Shown: in pieces, positions 35,469 through 48,166 of the stretch
Layout of the letters: every line of letters starts with the position of its first letter
Position numbering within the stretch: the first letter of the stretch is position 1
Assembly (NCBI RefSeq): GCF_000699445.3
Contig: NC_067200.1
Span: forward strand, 4,666,950 to 4,730,949
Origin: Schistosoma haematobium
Lineage: Eukaryota; Platyhelminthes; Trematoda; Strigeidida; Schistosomatidae
Direction of reading: 5' to 3'
DNA: 64,000 nt
Translations under genes and position numbers: made by a program
Notes under the pieces: generated by a model
Told to the model about the DNA's origin: nothing
The model's input: only the letters and a program-made list of their open reading frames with translations
Database searches by the model: none

Positions 35469-35499
35469 TGTTTGTTCTTGCTCTATATAAATTAATTAA

Positions 35500-37110
35500 T
35501 ACCTAGATCGTGCACTGATTTGAGTGTTTGAACTTGACTTTTATTTAAGTGGAGTTCATATGGTTGTTCTCGAAAATGCATGATCCTACCCTTGTTCAGG
35601 TTAAATCGTATTTGCTATTTTTCGCTCAGATAGGTTATTGAGGTCATTTTGAATCTTGGATACACTTACTCACAGTTTCAGGCTTAAAGCTGTATACTAT
35701 TTTGAGATCATCAGAGTATAAGTATGATTTCCCAAATTTTTTGATGTTACGTATATCGTTTATATAAATAAGAAACAAAAGTGGACATAATACGTTTCCC
35801 TGGATGACTCCACAGGTTATCGGTGATGAGATAGAGCCATCGTACTTCCCCATTTGTTTACGTTCTGTTTATAGTGGAGCAAACCATGAATATAGGGGGT
35901 TGTTAATCCCGAGGGACTTAAGTTTGACAGGGAGCCTCTTTTGTGGGACCTTATCGAAAGCCTTCTTAAAGTCTAAGAATAGGACTGATATAAGGAGTCC
36001 GTTGACTCGTTTCAGAGTTATATTATTCAGGTAGTTTACTGGGCATATATCACATGATCTGGAACTAAGACACCCATGCTGGGAGGTCATGAGATTGTTT
36101 TTGTGTAGATGTTGGACTACCTCCGCCTTAAATGCTTTCTCCATTACTCTAGATACCACTGAGGTTATGTTTATGGGCCGGTAATTTTCAACATTTGCTT
36201 CAGGTTCTGTCCTAATTTCGCGAATGATGTGTAGTTTTCCAACCAGCAGGGTAACACGCAGTATAGAGTAATATCGCGAATGGTATGGGAAGTAAAACAC
36301 ACATATCCTCACCTCCACGTTTTGGCATGCTAGCCGAATAAACGTCCGGTTCATCAGTGTAGAGTGCTTAAATGTGTTAACTGTCTTAGAAATATTTTGT
36401 ACATTGAAGTTTACATCAGTGATTTCGCAGGAAAGTACTGGGATCGCTTTCGATTCATTTAATGGTTTCTCGTTAGTTATTGAGGAACAAAAGTGTTAAC
36501 TGAATAGTTCCGTAATATGTTTAGGATCTTCGTATACTTGTTTGACCCTAATAAATACGTTTCATCTTTTCAATTTAGTAAGTTCATTTTGAAGGAGTCT
36601 GTTAAGTGCATGGGAGTCATTATTATGTGCGACAGCACGTTTCTCTTGCGCGACTGCTTTTTGTAAGTATTGCCTCTGCCTGGACAAATATTTCTGTCAT
36701 CGTTACTAGAGGGGAAAAGTCATTAAGGTTGTGGAATCGAGTGCAATATCTTTGAAGGTGTCTTTGCGAAGCGACCGATATATGCAGATCTTTAGAAAGC
36801 TGGTGTTTCCAGTATTCTTAAGGTGCAATTTTGTTGAAGATACCTGTGATAGAATGTATTACTTAGTGTGCCGGTATTGTTTACAGTAAAGAAGGTTCCT
36901 CAATTAGTAATTTTTAAGTAATTTTGGAAGCTTTTCCAATCGACTTTGTGAGAGTTTCTATGAAGTGTTACAATTTTACGTCCATCGATTGTGGTGTTGA
37001 ATTACTTCCGGCTTAAATGATTTTTACATCACTCTAGATACCACTGAGGTTATGTTTATGGGCCGTTAATTTTCAGCATTTGATTCAGGTCCCGTCTTAA
37101 TTTTGGTAAT
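35500..37110 (-). pseudogene. CR1-like reverse transcriptase pseudogene
   Basis: Minus-strand frames 36354-35869 and 35853-35644 read through RT fingers and palm: NVENYRPINITSVVSRVMEK, then SSRSCDICPVNYL, then SVLFLDFKKAFDKVPQ (motif A), then GNVLCPLLFLIYINDI and YLYSDDLKI (motif C, with Ser in place of Ala). Stops and frameshifts occur. At 37020-37090 a block repeats the 36140-36210 sequence (CTCTAGATACCACTGAGG), suggesting a second fragment or local duplication upstream. Confidence 0.7.
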
Positions 37111-37129
37111 TTACTGAAAACGTTTATTT

Positions 37130-37450
37130 ACAACAATTAACATGGAGAGAATGTTAACAATTGAGAACGTGGGGACATTCAATTAATCCAAATTCAATGG
37201 GATGTCATGACTCAACCTCTCAGACGTGGTCATTTTGTATGACTTGTCTTTATTCGTATTAAATATATTAACTCATTTTTAAACTACATGTGTTCTCTAG
37301 AAACTCCAGACATCATTTTGTTAATTATTACGATACGATGAGTCAGTGTAGACAATGGTGTGACTTCCACGTAAAATCTTATAAATTAGGCAGTCACGTC
37401 ATGACATATCTACAATTTTAGGATAAGGTCAGTTATTGGAGCAGTAGTTA
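37130..37450 (+). repeat. Dispersed repeat R2, copy 2
   Basis: Colinear with 21400-21750; see shared blocks there. It abuts the 5' side of the CR1-like pseudogene. Confidence 0.6.
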
Positions 37451-38276
37451 TAATGAACGTAGACTTTGTCTGTAGTTACACTGATTTTCATCCTCGATAA
37501 GGACTTATATACTCCAACCGCGACCCCAACATATCAAAGGTATTTTGTGCCTACCAGTTTGGGTTTACTAACAAGACATATGTAACTTACTCAATCAAAA
37601 GCCCTTGGGATAAGGAGACATAAAAATGAAAAAGATTGGTCCGACGAAGTGTACTCTTTTCGACAAATTCATTTTCAAAGTTGAATAGCCACAAATGTAT
37701 ACTCGATTTACGATATGATAATCATTGCGATAATAGTGATAATAAAATTCTGTTGAACACTGCAAGAGAGGGAAGAACAAAAAGAGGTACTAAAACATTC
37801 TTCTTATCAGGGAAGCCACTCGTAACGGGAAAAGCACTCTGAAAATCACTCCAAAGCATTTTGTTGGACAGTGTTAACATTTGTACTGTTATTTGCAAAA
37901 TTGTCTTGATAGTTAAGCTCGTAGCTTCGGTTATAGCTATTTGCGTTGGTGTGAACTTGAGAAGAACTTGCTGCACGTATCTGGAAGTATTTATGACTCA
38001 TTATTCATGGAGGCCACCTTTATGTGGTGGGTTGGTACGGAAAGGTGTGGAATGTTTTCTTTCCGAGGGTAATTACAATTGGAATCCTGGGGAATGGAGA
38101 CAGGGTGTGAGCTGAGAAACCCATAATTACCATACTTATTAGTTTTTAGGGAGTGAGTGCAGTGATCAGCACTCTGATAGTTTTTGTTAGTCTGAGTACA
38201 GCAGTGTTTGCCACGCTCAAGTTCGCCACCAGCGTTGCTACCCAGAGGTGTTGACGGAAAGTTATACGATGTCAGC
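37451..38276. other. No recognisable feature
   Basis: Short overlapping ORFs on both strands (37636-37842, 37976-37722, 38311-37991) have no recognised motifs. This sequence is the true continuation of block X on the right arm; it is absent from the left arm. Confidence 0.4.
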
Positions 38277-39882
38277 GAGGAGAACCTGTTCACTGATGTT
38301 GGGATATCCATGAAGTAGTTAGGTTCAATCCTACACGTTTTCCTACTCGGTATCGTGGATTTTGCCTCATACCTTTTTTCTGAGATGGTGAGTTTCTTTG
38401 TCTTTGTGAGGTGAATTCAAGTTCATTCGAGTTACATGTGGAGCACCTTTAGGAGGACTAGTTTTCAAGTGAATAGGTTTAGTTAGATGTGTGTCGTCAG
38501 ACAGCTTACACTTAAATACTTTACTGAGCGGACAGCAGCGATTCGAAATATCGTTGAGCTTTTTGTGACAGTTGGAATCCGTATTTAATTCAAAGGTTTC
38601 TAACCTGCAAACTCATCTAGATCTACAGAGTGAACTGCCGTTCGTCGAGTGACATCATGCCTATTGTTCATGCGCTTTAAACTTTACTGTGTTGCAAACT
38701 ATCTCCTGCTGGTTATTTGCTGCACCACTCATGCTATTCTATCGCTTCACGTCTTCTTACATAAAGTTGATAAAGCATTAGTTCTGGAGTGACTTCTATG
38801 CTTTCGTACGGAGTTATTGAGCTAATGCTCTTGCTCGAATCAATAAACTCTTCAGCATCATTCAAATAATCAAACTTAAACAGGAGTGAGCATGTCGACC
38901 TATTCGACATTTTTCCAAAGCGGATGGCTTAGCAATTAACGTTCAGCATAACGCATGCTCTAGGGCAAATATGCTTTAACTTATTTGGATGTGTGTGGTC
39001 AGGGAGATTGTATACAACTGCACCAATCTTCTCGTCACTTCTTCAGCCACAAACTCTAAATTACACAGCCTTAATGAGTTGTTCAAGATTTTTATTGAGT
39101 ATTATAGCCCCATATGTGTTAGCGGTGCCAGTTGGTTAATTCTACCGTTAGTTTTGACCAGAGTTGTGTAACTGACGGTTATCAGCACTATATCGATCAG
39201 TATTTTTGTATGTTTAAGATAAACTTTTATAATCTTTGGTTTTTGAAATTTGGGATTTAGGCATTAGTAAAACATGCTAACTGATAGACTGTGTTGACTT
39301 TTCGATGCACGTGTATATTGTGCCTTTTATTTTAACCAGTCTTACAGTTGTCATACTGTACAAAGAGATTCGTTGCATGGAAAATCAGGTTGTGACAGTG
39401 ATATTTGCGGGTAAGACAAATTTGGAGTGAAACTCTTATTTTTGGCGCAAACTTTACTCACCCACTTGGGCAAATAACGTCATGCAATTTTAGCTGATGT
39501 CAGTCCACACAGGTTATCAGCAACAAATATGTCAAACTACTGATAAACTGCAATAAATGTTATGTAACAGACACAAGCATTACGAAACTCGAAGTGAGAC
39601 GAAAAAGACTGTTTATACCTGATAAATAACGACACCCCGAAACCCCAGATAATATGTTATATGTGCGCGAAAACCCATGGTGTAACGCCCTAACTGCGCC
39701 GTTCGTGATGAAAAACCATAAATCTAATTCTTAATCTCAACCATCGACTGTGACTCCTAATCCTTCTACTTCAGACTGCTTTACAACCCTCATTTAACCC
39801 TAGTAGGTAAATAGACGCTCCCAAGTAAATTTTGGCATCTCCTCAAGGTCGTCCAATAATTATAGTCTCACCGAATATAGAT
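38277..39882 (-). repeat. Block X, right copy (inverted)
   Basis: Reverse complement of 26107-27712, also 1606 bp. It continues into 37451-38276 without an obvious break, so this arm shows the more natural flank. Confidence 0.85.
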
Positions 39883-40511
39883 TGTAGTGGTTCCCAACAA
39901 AAGGAGCTTAAAAAGAGATATCGACACGCTAGATTAATAATAATATACCAAGAAAGTTAACAGTAAAAAACCTAGGTGTCTGTCTTTGAGTAAAAACCAA
40001 GAGTAACAAAATATAGTTACGATACAAATGGTATATTAAACAAACAAATAACAATTATTATAGATTGAATGTTACTTGAAGGCTGCCTCGTGAGAATAAC
40101 AACCACAAATAAGTTCACTCGATTAACGAAGGTTCCTCTGCAAGTGACTGCACCAACGGCGTATTGAGAAAGATTGCGTCCAATAGTATTATATAATAAT
40201 CCGTGCCAGAATTCCAACGTGGTGTCGGAGGGGCTAAAGGGATGTTATAACACCATTACAGTCTTCAATCAAAAACCGTGGTCAATAAAGCAGAAGAACA
40301 AACAGTGTAGATAGCGGTTTATATTTTCAAACCTCGCGGTAGTAAAGTCGTATATTAATCATCGAAACAATTATCATCGTTATTAACAAGTAATAGAGAA
40401 AAACAACAGATATTGAATAAAAATGTGGTTACATATAAAGTGTGACAAACTAGAGAGAAAATACGGTTTTTATTTTGTCTTTACAAAAATCATTGAATAT
40501 ACGTCACCATA
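39883..40511 (-). mobile_element. 3' LTR of right gypsy copy
   Basis: 629 bp, the same length as the solo LTR. Its outer junction with block X (CACTACA followed by ATCTATATTC) is identical to that of the solo LTR at 26106/26107. Confidence 0.85.
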
Positions 40512-41032
40512 TAACTCCCCCTTAGGGCATGCATCGGTGGAAGTATTCCCGAAGTAAAACTCTAAATACTTTAGAGGGAAAAGAAAATTACATAACGAAA
40601 AGAATAAACAAATGTTATAAAAAAATTCATACGTGTATACATATTTACGAAAAAAAGTTTTTTTTTTAAATGTATATAAAAGGTTTGACAACAATAACGG
40701 AATGTATAATAATAATAATAATAATAGTGCTATTAATAATAACGGTAATTAAATTGGTGGTTTACTGAAAAATGTAAATACATGTATAAATCGTGTAGAC
40801 AATTAGTGATAAACTGAACGAGTCCAACGAAGTTGAATATCGTTACACAATTAATAATAAACGTCATATGAAACGCATACACATGTAGAGAAAAACATAA
40901 TGAATTTATTAATATTAGTAGTACACACGAAATGTTTTTTTAGAAAAACAAAATTGCTCGCGGAAAAAATGTTATTAGTAACTCTGCTAATATAGATATT
41001 TAACCACATTACAGAAAATGACAAAATAAAGA
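40512..41032 (-). other. Gypsy 3' UTR and polypurine tract (right copy)
   Basis: Counterpart of 33357-33879. The polypurine tract has five G, as in the left remnant 27713-28540. The A run near 40930 has seven bases, again like that remnant (the 33450 copy has nine). Confidence 0.6.
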
Positions 41033-44000
41033 TTAAGTAATGAATTCAACATAACGTTTGGGAAAATGTACATGTCTTCCTGAACGAGTTGTTTTCGTAG
41101 AAGTTAAAGTGGCGGGACTATGAGCTAAATTTGTGGGAGCTGTAACTTTAGAATCGTCTGTTTTACGAAGTGTTGATTTCGTAGAAGTAGGTGAAGAATT
41201 ATCTGGAAACACAGGAAACTGCGTTGTGCAACTGCTGCTGTCTTTAGACGGCTTTCGGCTGTCATGTGTCTCTTACTCTACAAAAGCAGGCTTTATCCTG
41301 TCAATTGAAACTGTTTCTTTTTCCGTTCTTAATGATTGTAAAATATTTTGTTTGCCTCTCAACTCCTTCATACGGTCCTTCATAAGGGTGTTGTAGAGGA
41401 CGTCTTACGGAGTCAACACGAACAAATACAAATTTACACGTATCTAGATGCTTGCTAACTTGCTCTTTTAAAACAACTGGCCGGGGTGCAACAGGCTCAA
41501 TGTTATTCATATGGCTCATTAGTCTTTCCCAATAAGAAGTGGGATCTGTACATACGGGTTTGCCATTATGCGTCACTAGCTGACTCGGTAAGGTTGAATT
41601 AATTCCATAGACGAGCTGTGCAGGAGTACATTGTAGGTCTTCTTTAATTGTGGAACGTATGCTTAGTAAAATAAGAGGTAGGGATTCACTCCATCTAGAA
41701 ACATCAGGTTGTACCATCAGTGAGCTTTTCAGTTGTCTGTGGAATCGTTCCACTAGTCCATTCGCTACTGGATGGTATGCTGTTGTAGTGATGTGATGGA
41801 TTCCTAAAATGCGGGTAAATTCATTGAAGAGGTGAGATTGGAACTGTTAACCTGTCAGAAGTAACTGTAGAAGGTACACCAAAATTAGCGATCCATCTGT
41901 CGAGGAATACAGCAGCAACATTTTCCGCGGAGATATCTTTTATTGGGCATGCAATTGGCCATCTAGTGAAACGGTTCACTGCAGTAAAAATGTAAGTGAA
42001 TGCGTTAGATGGAGGCAGGGGACCAACTAAATCAACATGAACATGTTGAGAATGATGGTCGGGTAGACTAAATGTTGACGGTGTTGTAATCGTATGTCTA
42101 TGTATTTTACTGCGCTGACACTGTACACAAGTCCTGGTCCATTTTTTATATTTGCATTCCTCTTTGGCCAAACAAATCTTTCGGCAATCAGTTTCACAGT
42201 AGCACGAATCCCTGGATGCGATAGTGAGTGAAGACAATCAAAAACTCTTTTTCTGTACACTATTGGCACTAAAGGTCTGTGCGTTCCAGTAGAAGTATCA
42301 CAAATGATAGTAGAGTCAGAATGCGGTATAGGAACACTTTTTAAGGACAGGCTCGAACTTTGTTTACAAGCATCAAGGTCAGGATCATCTATCTACAAAC
42401 GTGCCATGTCTAATAAATCGATTCCTTTGGTGAAGGAAATTGCATCGACGTTGAAACGTGACAAAGTATCCGCGACAACATTTGACTCACCTTTTGTAAA
42501 CTGTATGTTGGTCGAAAATTGGGAAATATAATCCAATTGTCGCATTTCTCTAGGGGAATAACGGTCATTTTTCGCGTTAAAGGCATAGGTTAAAGGTTTG
42601 TGATCAGTGAGTATCACAAAGTCTCTGCCTTGCAGTAAGTGGTTAAAATGCTTAACAGCTAGATAAATAGCCAATAGTTCTTTACCAAAAGTGCTATATC
42701 GAATTTGGGTTGGTTCTAGCTTCTTTGAAAAGAAGGCAAGTGGTTTGACCTCATTATTCACTCGCTGTTGTAGTACTGCACCTACTGCTGCCTGTGATGC
42801 ATCTGTACACAGGATTAGTGTTGCTTCCGGATCAGGGCTTAAGTAGGTCAGCATGGTAGTAGAAGCGATTGCTGTTTTAGCTGCAGAAAAGGCATCTTTC
42901 GCTTGGGAGGGTAATGTGAACTTTTTAACTTTACCTTTTAACACCTCCATCAAAGGTTGTAGGATGGCTGATCAATGTGGAATAAAGCGACGATAAAAAT
43001 TGATCATCCCCAAGAAACGTCGAAGTTTATTCCACGAGTCTGGTTCTGGAAAATTCTTGATGGCTTCTATTTTTGTATCCAAAGGTTTAATTCCACGTTT
43101 GTCGATCAAGTGACCTAAAAACTCTCAACTCCAAAAATACATTTGGATGGGTTCATCACTATGCCATATTTTTGAAATCTTTCGAATAATTGATGTAGGT
43201 GATCAGTGTGTTCATGGAACGAACTGCTAGCTATTAATACGTCATCAATATACACGAAAACAAAATCTAGGCCTTTAGTGACCTCATCCATAAATCGTTG
43301 AAATGTTTGTGCGGCGTTCTTTAATCCAAATGGCATTCTCAAGAATTCAAACAAACCAAATGGAGTAATGATGGCTGTTTTTGCTATGTCCTCGGATGCT
43401 ACTGGAATCTGGTGATACGCTTGCACAAGATCGATTTTAGAAAAATTTGCTTGCCATGTAAAGTGAGTGAAAAATCATGTAAATGAGGGATTGGGTAACG
43501 ATCCGGTAACGTTAGGTTATTCAATGACTTATAATCACCACAAGGTCGCCAATCTTGATCTCGCTTGGGCACTATGTGGAGTGGGGATGCCCAGAGGCTA
43601 CTTGACGGACGTATTATACCTAATTGCATCATGTGATCAAACTCAGCCTTTGCAACATTCAGTTTGTCCGGTGGTAGTCGGCGTGGACGTGCCGAAGTTG
43701 GTTGGCCTTTTGTGATGATCCGGTGTACTACAGAATGTTGGACCGTGTTTTCCCTGTAGTCTGGTTTCGTTATTTTGGGAAATTTAGACAAAATAGTGGC
43801 GAATATATCGTTTCCTGGAGTGTCAGCTTTAATACTATGTATGTGGTAGTCCGACTGAATTCCCAGGACTTGAAGCTTCGTGCAGGAATCGATAAGTTTT
43901 CTTCTTTTAACGTCAACTAGTAAGTTGCAGAAGCTTAGAAAATCTGCACCTAATATAGGGTGGCGGACATCAGCAATAATGAACACCCAGCTTAAATGAC

Positions 44001-44160
44001 GTCTAATTCCCAAGTCTAATGTCAGAGATTGTTCGCCAAATGTCTTTATTTCGGTTTTATTAGCTGCCTTTAGAGTATATTTTCCACTCTTAGCAATGGG
44101 TTTGTTGGCTAAGGTAAGTGGGATGACACTGACTTCAGCTCCAGTATCTACTAAGAATTT
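41033..44160 (-). pseudogene. pol: Gypsy pol (right copy)
   Basis: Same domain order and almost all the same breaks as 30230-33356, with YIDD and the DTG protease motif retained. One difference favours this copy: RNase H continues past 42553-42556 (four G, three in the left arm) into QFTKGESNVVADTLSRF, so the RNase H end and the chromodomain-side linker stay in frame. Another is a shorter T run at 41318-41322 that shifts the frame at the integrase end. Confidence 0.85.
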
Positions 44161-45145
44161 TTACCCGGAAGTTTTATTAAGAACATGGAAAAGACGAGTA
44201 GGCGCATGACCAGAAACATTTGTCGCTACCATGGTTTGGTTGACACGTTTTGGTGAGGAAAATGACTTGAGAAATTTACAAGACGTAACACATTTCCTAG
44301 CTTTGTCACCATATTTTCTATGGTACCAACATATATGGTCGTCAATTTTATTTCCTTTTGAGGTGTCTCGATTCTTACTCCTCCGAGAACTGGAGCGAGG
44401 CCTTCGAGATGTGAAATTGGAAATTAATAATTGTAATGCATCTAGTTTATTTTCAAGACTAGCAATAATTCGTTCGTGATGTGCTCGTAGTTCGCCTAAC
44501 TCAGTAGTTAACGATGCTATGGTAGGAGTTTGCTTGTCGTTGGAAGTTTCTGATAGTCTGTGCATAAGGTGTAGTACGAGGTGTAACTTCTAAAATTTTA
44601 CCAGCCATGCAAGCAAGACTTTCTAAATCTAAGGGTTGGCTAGAAGCACAAATGATTTGCCCAACTACTGTTGACAAACGTTGTAGCCAAATTTTCTTGA
44701 GAAAAGCATCGTCAACTTTATAAGGTCCAGCCAATCGTCTCATGTGGCGTAATAATTGGAAAGGTGACTTGTCGCCTAACTCACGCTCGTGCAGTAACTG
44801 TTGTAATCTCTTTTCATCTGATAGTGAGGTACATTGGATAATGGCCTGCTTCAATTGATCATATGGACTAGATGCAGGAATGTTATCTATCAAATCCGAT
44901 ACCTCAGATGATACTTCAGTAGGCAGTAGTCCAAGCACGAAGGAGTATTTTGATGTCTGTGAGCGTATGTTGCGACGTTGAAACTGTACTTCCACTTGTG
45001 CAAACCAAATGCGAGGGTTTAATCGACTGAATGGAGGCACATTTATCAGGTTTAGAGCGTGTAGCTCTGTTGAAATGTTATCCTGGCTCGTGCCTTCAGT
45101 TTCGGAAATGCACATAACAAATATACAAAAAACAATTACTACCAA
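44161..45145 (-). pseudogene. gag: Gypsy gag (right copy)
   Basis: Translated frames 45145-44501 and 44565-44161 are identical to those at 29245-30229, including the frame change and the stop after the CHCC finger. Identity of disabling lesions shows the two copies share a dead ancestor. Confidence 0.85.
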
Positions 45146-45219
45146 GAGGAAAGTAACACCGTGACGTATGTGAGTGAACTCAAAATTAATTTCGAAAAAA
45201 TTTACGGGCTCACTAGATT

Positions 45220-45589
45220 TGTGGTGGTTCCCAACAAAAGGAGCTTAAAAAGAGATATCGACACGCTAGATTAATAATAATATACCAAGAAAGTTAACAG
45301 TAAAAAACCTAGGTGTCTGTCTTTGAGTAAAAACCAAGAGTAACAAAATATAGTTACGATACAAATGGTATATTAAACAAACAAATAACAATTATTATAG
45401 ATTGAATGTTACTTGAAGGCTGCCTCGTGAGAATAACAACCACAAATAAGTTCACTCGATTAACGAAGGTTCCTCTGCAAGTGACTGCACCAACGGCGTA
45501 TTGAGAAAGATTGCGTCCAATAGTATATATTATATAATATATATATAATAATAATATATAATATAATATAATATATATAATATAATATA

Positions 45590-45621
<32 letters not shown>

Positions 45622-45951
45622 ATATATATTATATAATAATCCGTGCCAGAATTCCAACGTGGTGTCGGAGGGGCTAAAGGGATGTTATAACACCATTACA
45701 GTCTTCAATCAAAAACCGTGGTCAATAAAGCAGAAGAACAAACAGTGTAGATAGCGGTTTATATTTTCAAACCTCGCGGTAGTAAAGTCGTATATTAATC
45801 ATCGAAACAATTATCATCGTTATTAACAAGTAATAGAGAAAAACAACAGATATTGAATAAAAATGTGGTTACATATAAAGTGTGACAAACTAGAGAGAAA
45901 ATACGGTTTTTATTTTGTCTTTACAAAAATCATTGAATAGACGTCTCCATA
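45220..45951 (-). mobile_element. 5' LTR of right gypsy copy, with AT expansion
   Basis: 732 bp with the AT expansion at 45520-45635. The outer flank (AAATAT on the sense strand) does not match the ATCT at the other end, so this copy has no target-site duplication. Confidence 0.85.
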
Positions 45952-47080
45952 ATATTTGTGAATCCTCAGATTTAGGGGTTACAAATGTTGACACTTTAGT
46001 TGGCTTAGAAGTTGGTGTAATTTGTCTTTTGCTAGGGTCACCTGTCGTAATTTGAAGCTGGATGAGTTGAAAGCTCGTTGAACTAAGTAGAATATCTGAG
46101 TATATAATGAATATTTAGTATTAAGCGTGTTAATGCTAGAATAAGAGACTCTGAGTACATAATGTATTTCCGATATTAGGTGTTAAGTTATAACATAGGA
46201 GAGTGATGACCAACGAAGTATTTATATTTTAATTAGTATAATCCAAAGGTAAAGACGCGTCGATGTCTAATTAACGAAGTCCGCAAAAGGTATATATTAA
46301 CTGGTGAGCGTCCTTGGACATTATTTCGTTGGGGTGAAATATACCACATACATAAGATAGGACGAAGACCTCAATATAATACAGCCTTTAAGAGAACAAG
46401 TTGAAAAATCTTAAACCGCATGAATAAATGTCGCTTTTTTCAAATTTCGCTGGAGATGAAGTGTATACCCCAACTCTGTTAAAAAACTAGCCTTAATAGA
46501 AATGCTCAGAGGTTGGGGCTAGAACACAGTAGACTGGACTGTCGGCATATTAACTTCTTGCAAGTTGTCATGTCTCGAAATTAGCTACCGGTTGAGGTGG
46601 TCCAAGCGATTTCATAGTAGTTCTTAAAGTATCGACTTGTTATGTTCTTAAGGGCTAATAGGAACAGAAGACACTTAAGAAAAAGCTTTCACTCCAATTA
46701 TAAGCATCTGAGTCAACTGGATCCTCCTAAGTTAACTTAAGTCCTGGTTTAATAGGGGTAAACTTAGAAGTAGGGTCGTCAGAAACTTCAATTGATTGAA
46801 ATTTGTTAGAAAGCACAATTGCACTAGTTTTATTCCAGCGTACTAGATGTCCCAGCAGATATGACTTACTAAGCTCCTCGTCCCTCTTGATGTCAGTCAA
46901 ATGGCTTCCTCCCATCTCTAAGGTGAAGTGATCATGCAGTCAACTTACTCATATTTGTGTCTGAGGTGGCCCGTCAAACAGTTGTACCGGTTCGTCCAAA
47001 AATATGGAAGTCAGACATGAAAGCGATCAACTCTTTAGCCTCGGCTGAAGACCGGATAAAAGACTAAGAGGCACCAACAG
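45952..47080. other. No recognisable feature
   Basis: Unique AT-rich sequence outside the right gypsy copy. The 46915-46727 ORF on the minus strand has no recognised motif. Confidence 0.4.
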
Positions 47081-47089
47081 AAGAGACGC

Positions 47090-47895
47090 GGACACATTCT
47101 AGGCAGTTATGCAATCAGGTAAATCAACCGTATACAAACTGGACAGTCTAAGGAAGGAGAGGCACGGCCATCCCTGGACAGACCGGGATATTCGACGTTT
47201 ACTTAGAAACTAACTGTGATATTCAATAAGTCACTTGGCTAGGGTGTGTTACGTACGAACTGGAAGAATGCAATTGGGACTTCAACACATAAAACAGGAC
47301 CAAAACAAATTCCACCAAACTACATACCTTTCAGTCTCACCAGTGTTGTAGTTAAAACGGTGAAAGGAATAGTTCAAAAGATCATAATGACATCTGTGGA
47401 AACCAACAACTTGTAAAATAGCGAACAACTTGGTTTTAGGAAAGGTTTATCTTGCACTACAAACCTTCTTATATCAGGGAAGCAGTGGATAAATGCTCTA
47501 GACGAAGGAAAATCAGTGAATGCTGTCTAAATAGACTCCAGTAGAGCATTTGACAAGCTAAGAACTAATAGACTGCAAATGAAATTAGGAAATCTTGGTA
47601 TTGTCGGACCCCTCCTAAAATGACTTGATAATTCCCTAAAAAATAATATTGGACCTAGTACATTCTCTGTTTTCTTCCCACCAGGTCAGAGCGTCTAGAA
47701 GGACGTAGTGGGCGAGTATAAACGCCAAGAACGAACAAAATACTCGTGGTATACAGATTTTCACACGGAGTGGTCAATAACTGGAATCTGTTACCCAAAG
47801 CAGTGATGTCCGCACCTCCACTTGGCTCATTGAAGAAAATACTAGACACCCACAAAAGCATACTAGATAAGGAATATTATAGGCTGTAAAACTTC
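47090..47895 (+). pseudogene. CR1-like reverse transcriptase pseudogene, plus strand
   Basis: Plus-strand reading with stops gives FSLTSVVVKTVKGIVQKII, LGFRKGLSCTTNLL, a motif-A region reading DSSRAFDKL, and finally VVNNWNLLPKAVMSAPPLGS, the usual C-terminal end of CR1-like RTs. Motifs B and C are deleted between about 47640 and 47680. It lies just upstream of the cenH3 first exon. Confidence 0.65.
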
Positions 47896-48166
47896 CGTCC
47901 TTACTACACAAATTTGAAATCTGGATTAAAACTGAAACTGAAAATATCATACCATCACACTTGACTTCTATAACTAACATCGCTAAATGCTGCTATGTAC
48001 CGAAAGCTTTATTATAAAATTAAGATGGTTATGCGAAAAATTGGTTTCGTAATATAATCTTATTGTAAAATCATAGGATTTATTGTTCACTTGAAGGATT
48101 GTGTTTAACGGATTCAACTACGAACACAAATGACCCAAGGCGGCTAGTTGACTTTGTTTTTTGGTG

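Larger units (their letters stand above)
34683..35490 (+). mobile_element. Penelope-like element, 5'-truncated, with inverted terminal repeats
   Basis: An antisense terminal repeat (34683-34920) and a sense repeat (35270-35490) form inverted arms of about 220 bp. They share AGAGCAAGAAC, GTATGAATTCATA, TTTACACTCATTTCACAC and TTAACCCCCTTTTTT. Between them the plus strand reads RFAEAIAIKKLKLDLCIQKE at 34940-35000, which resembles the end of a GIY-YIG endonuclease of Penelope-like elements. A T-rich 3' UTR follows. The RT is absent. Inverted flanking repeats and hammerhead motifs are known features of this class. Confidence 0.65.
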
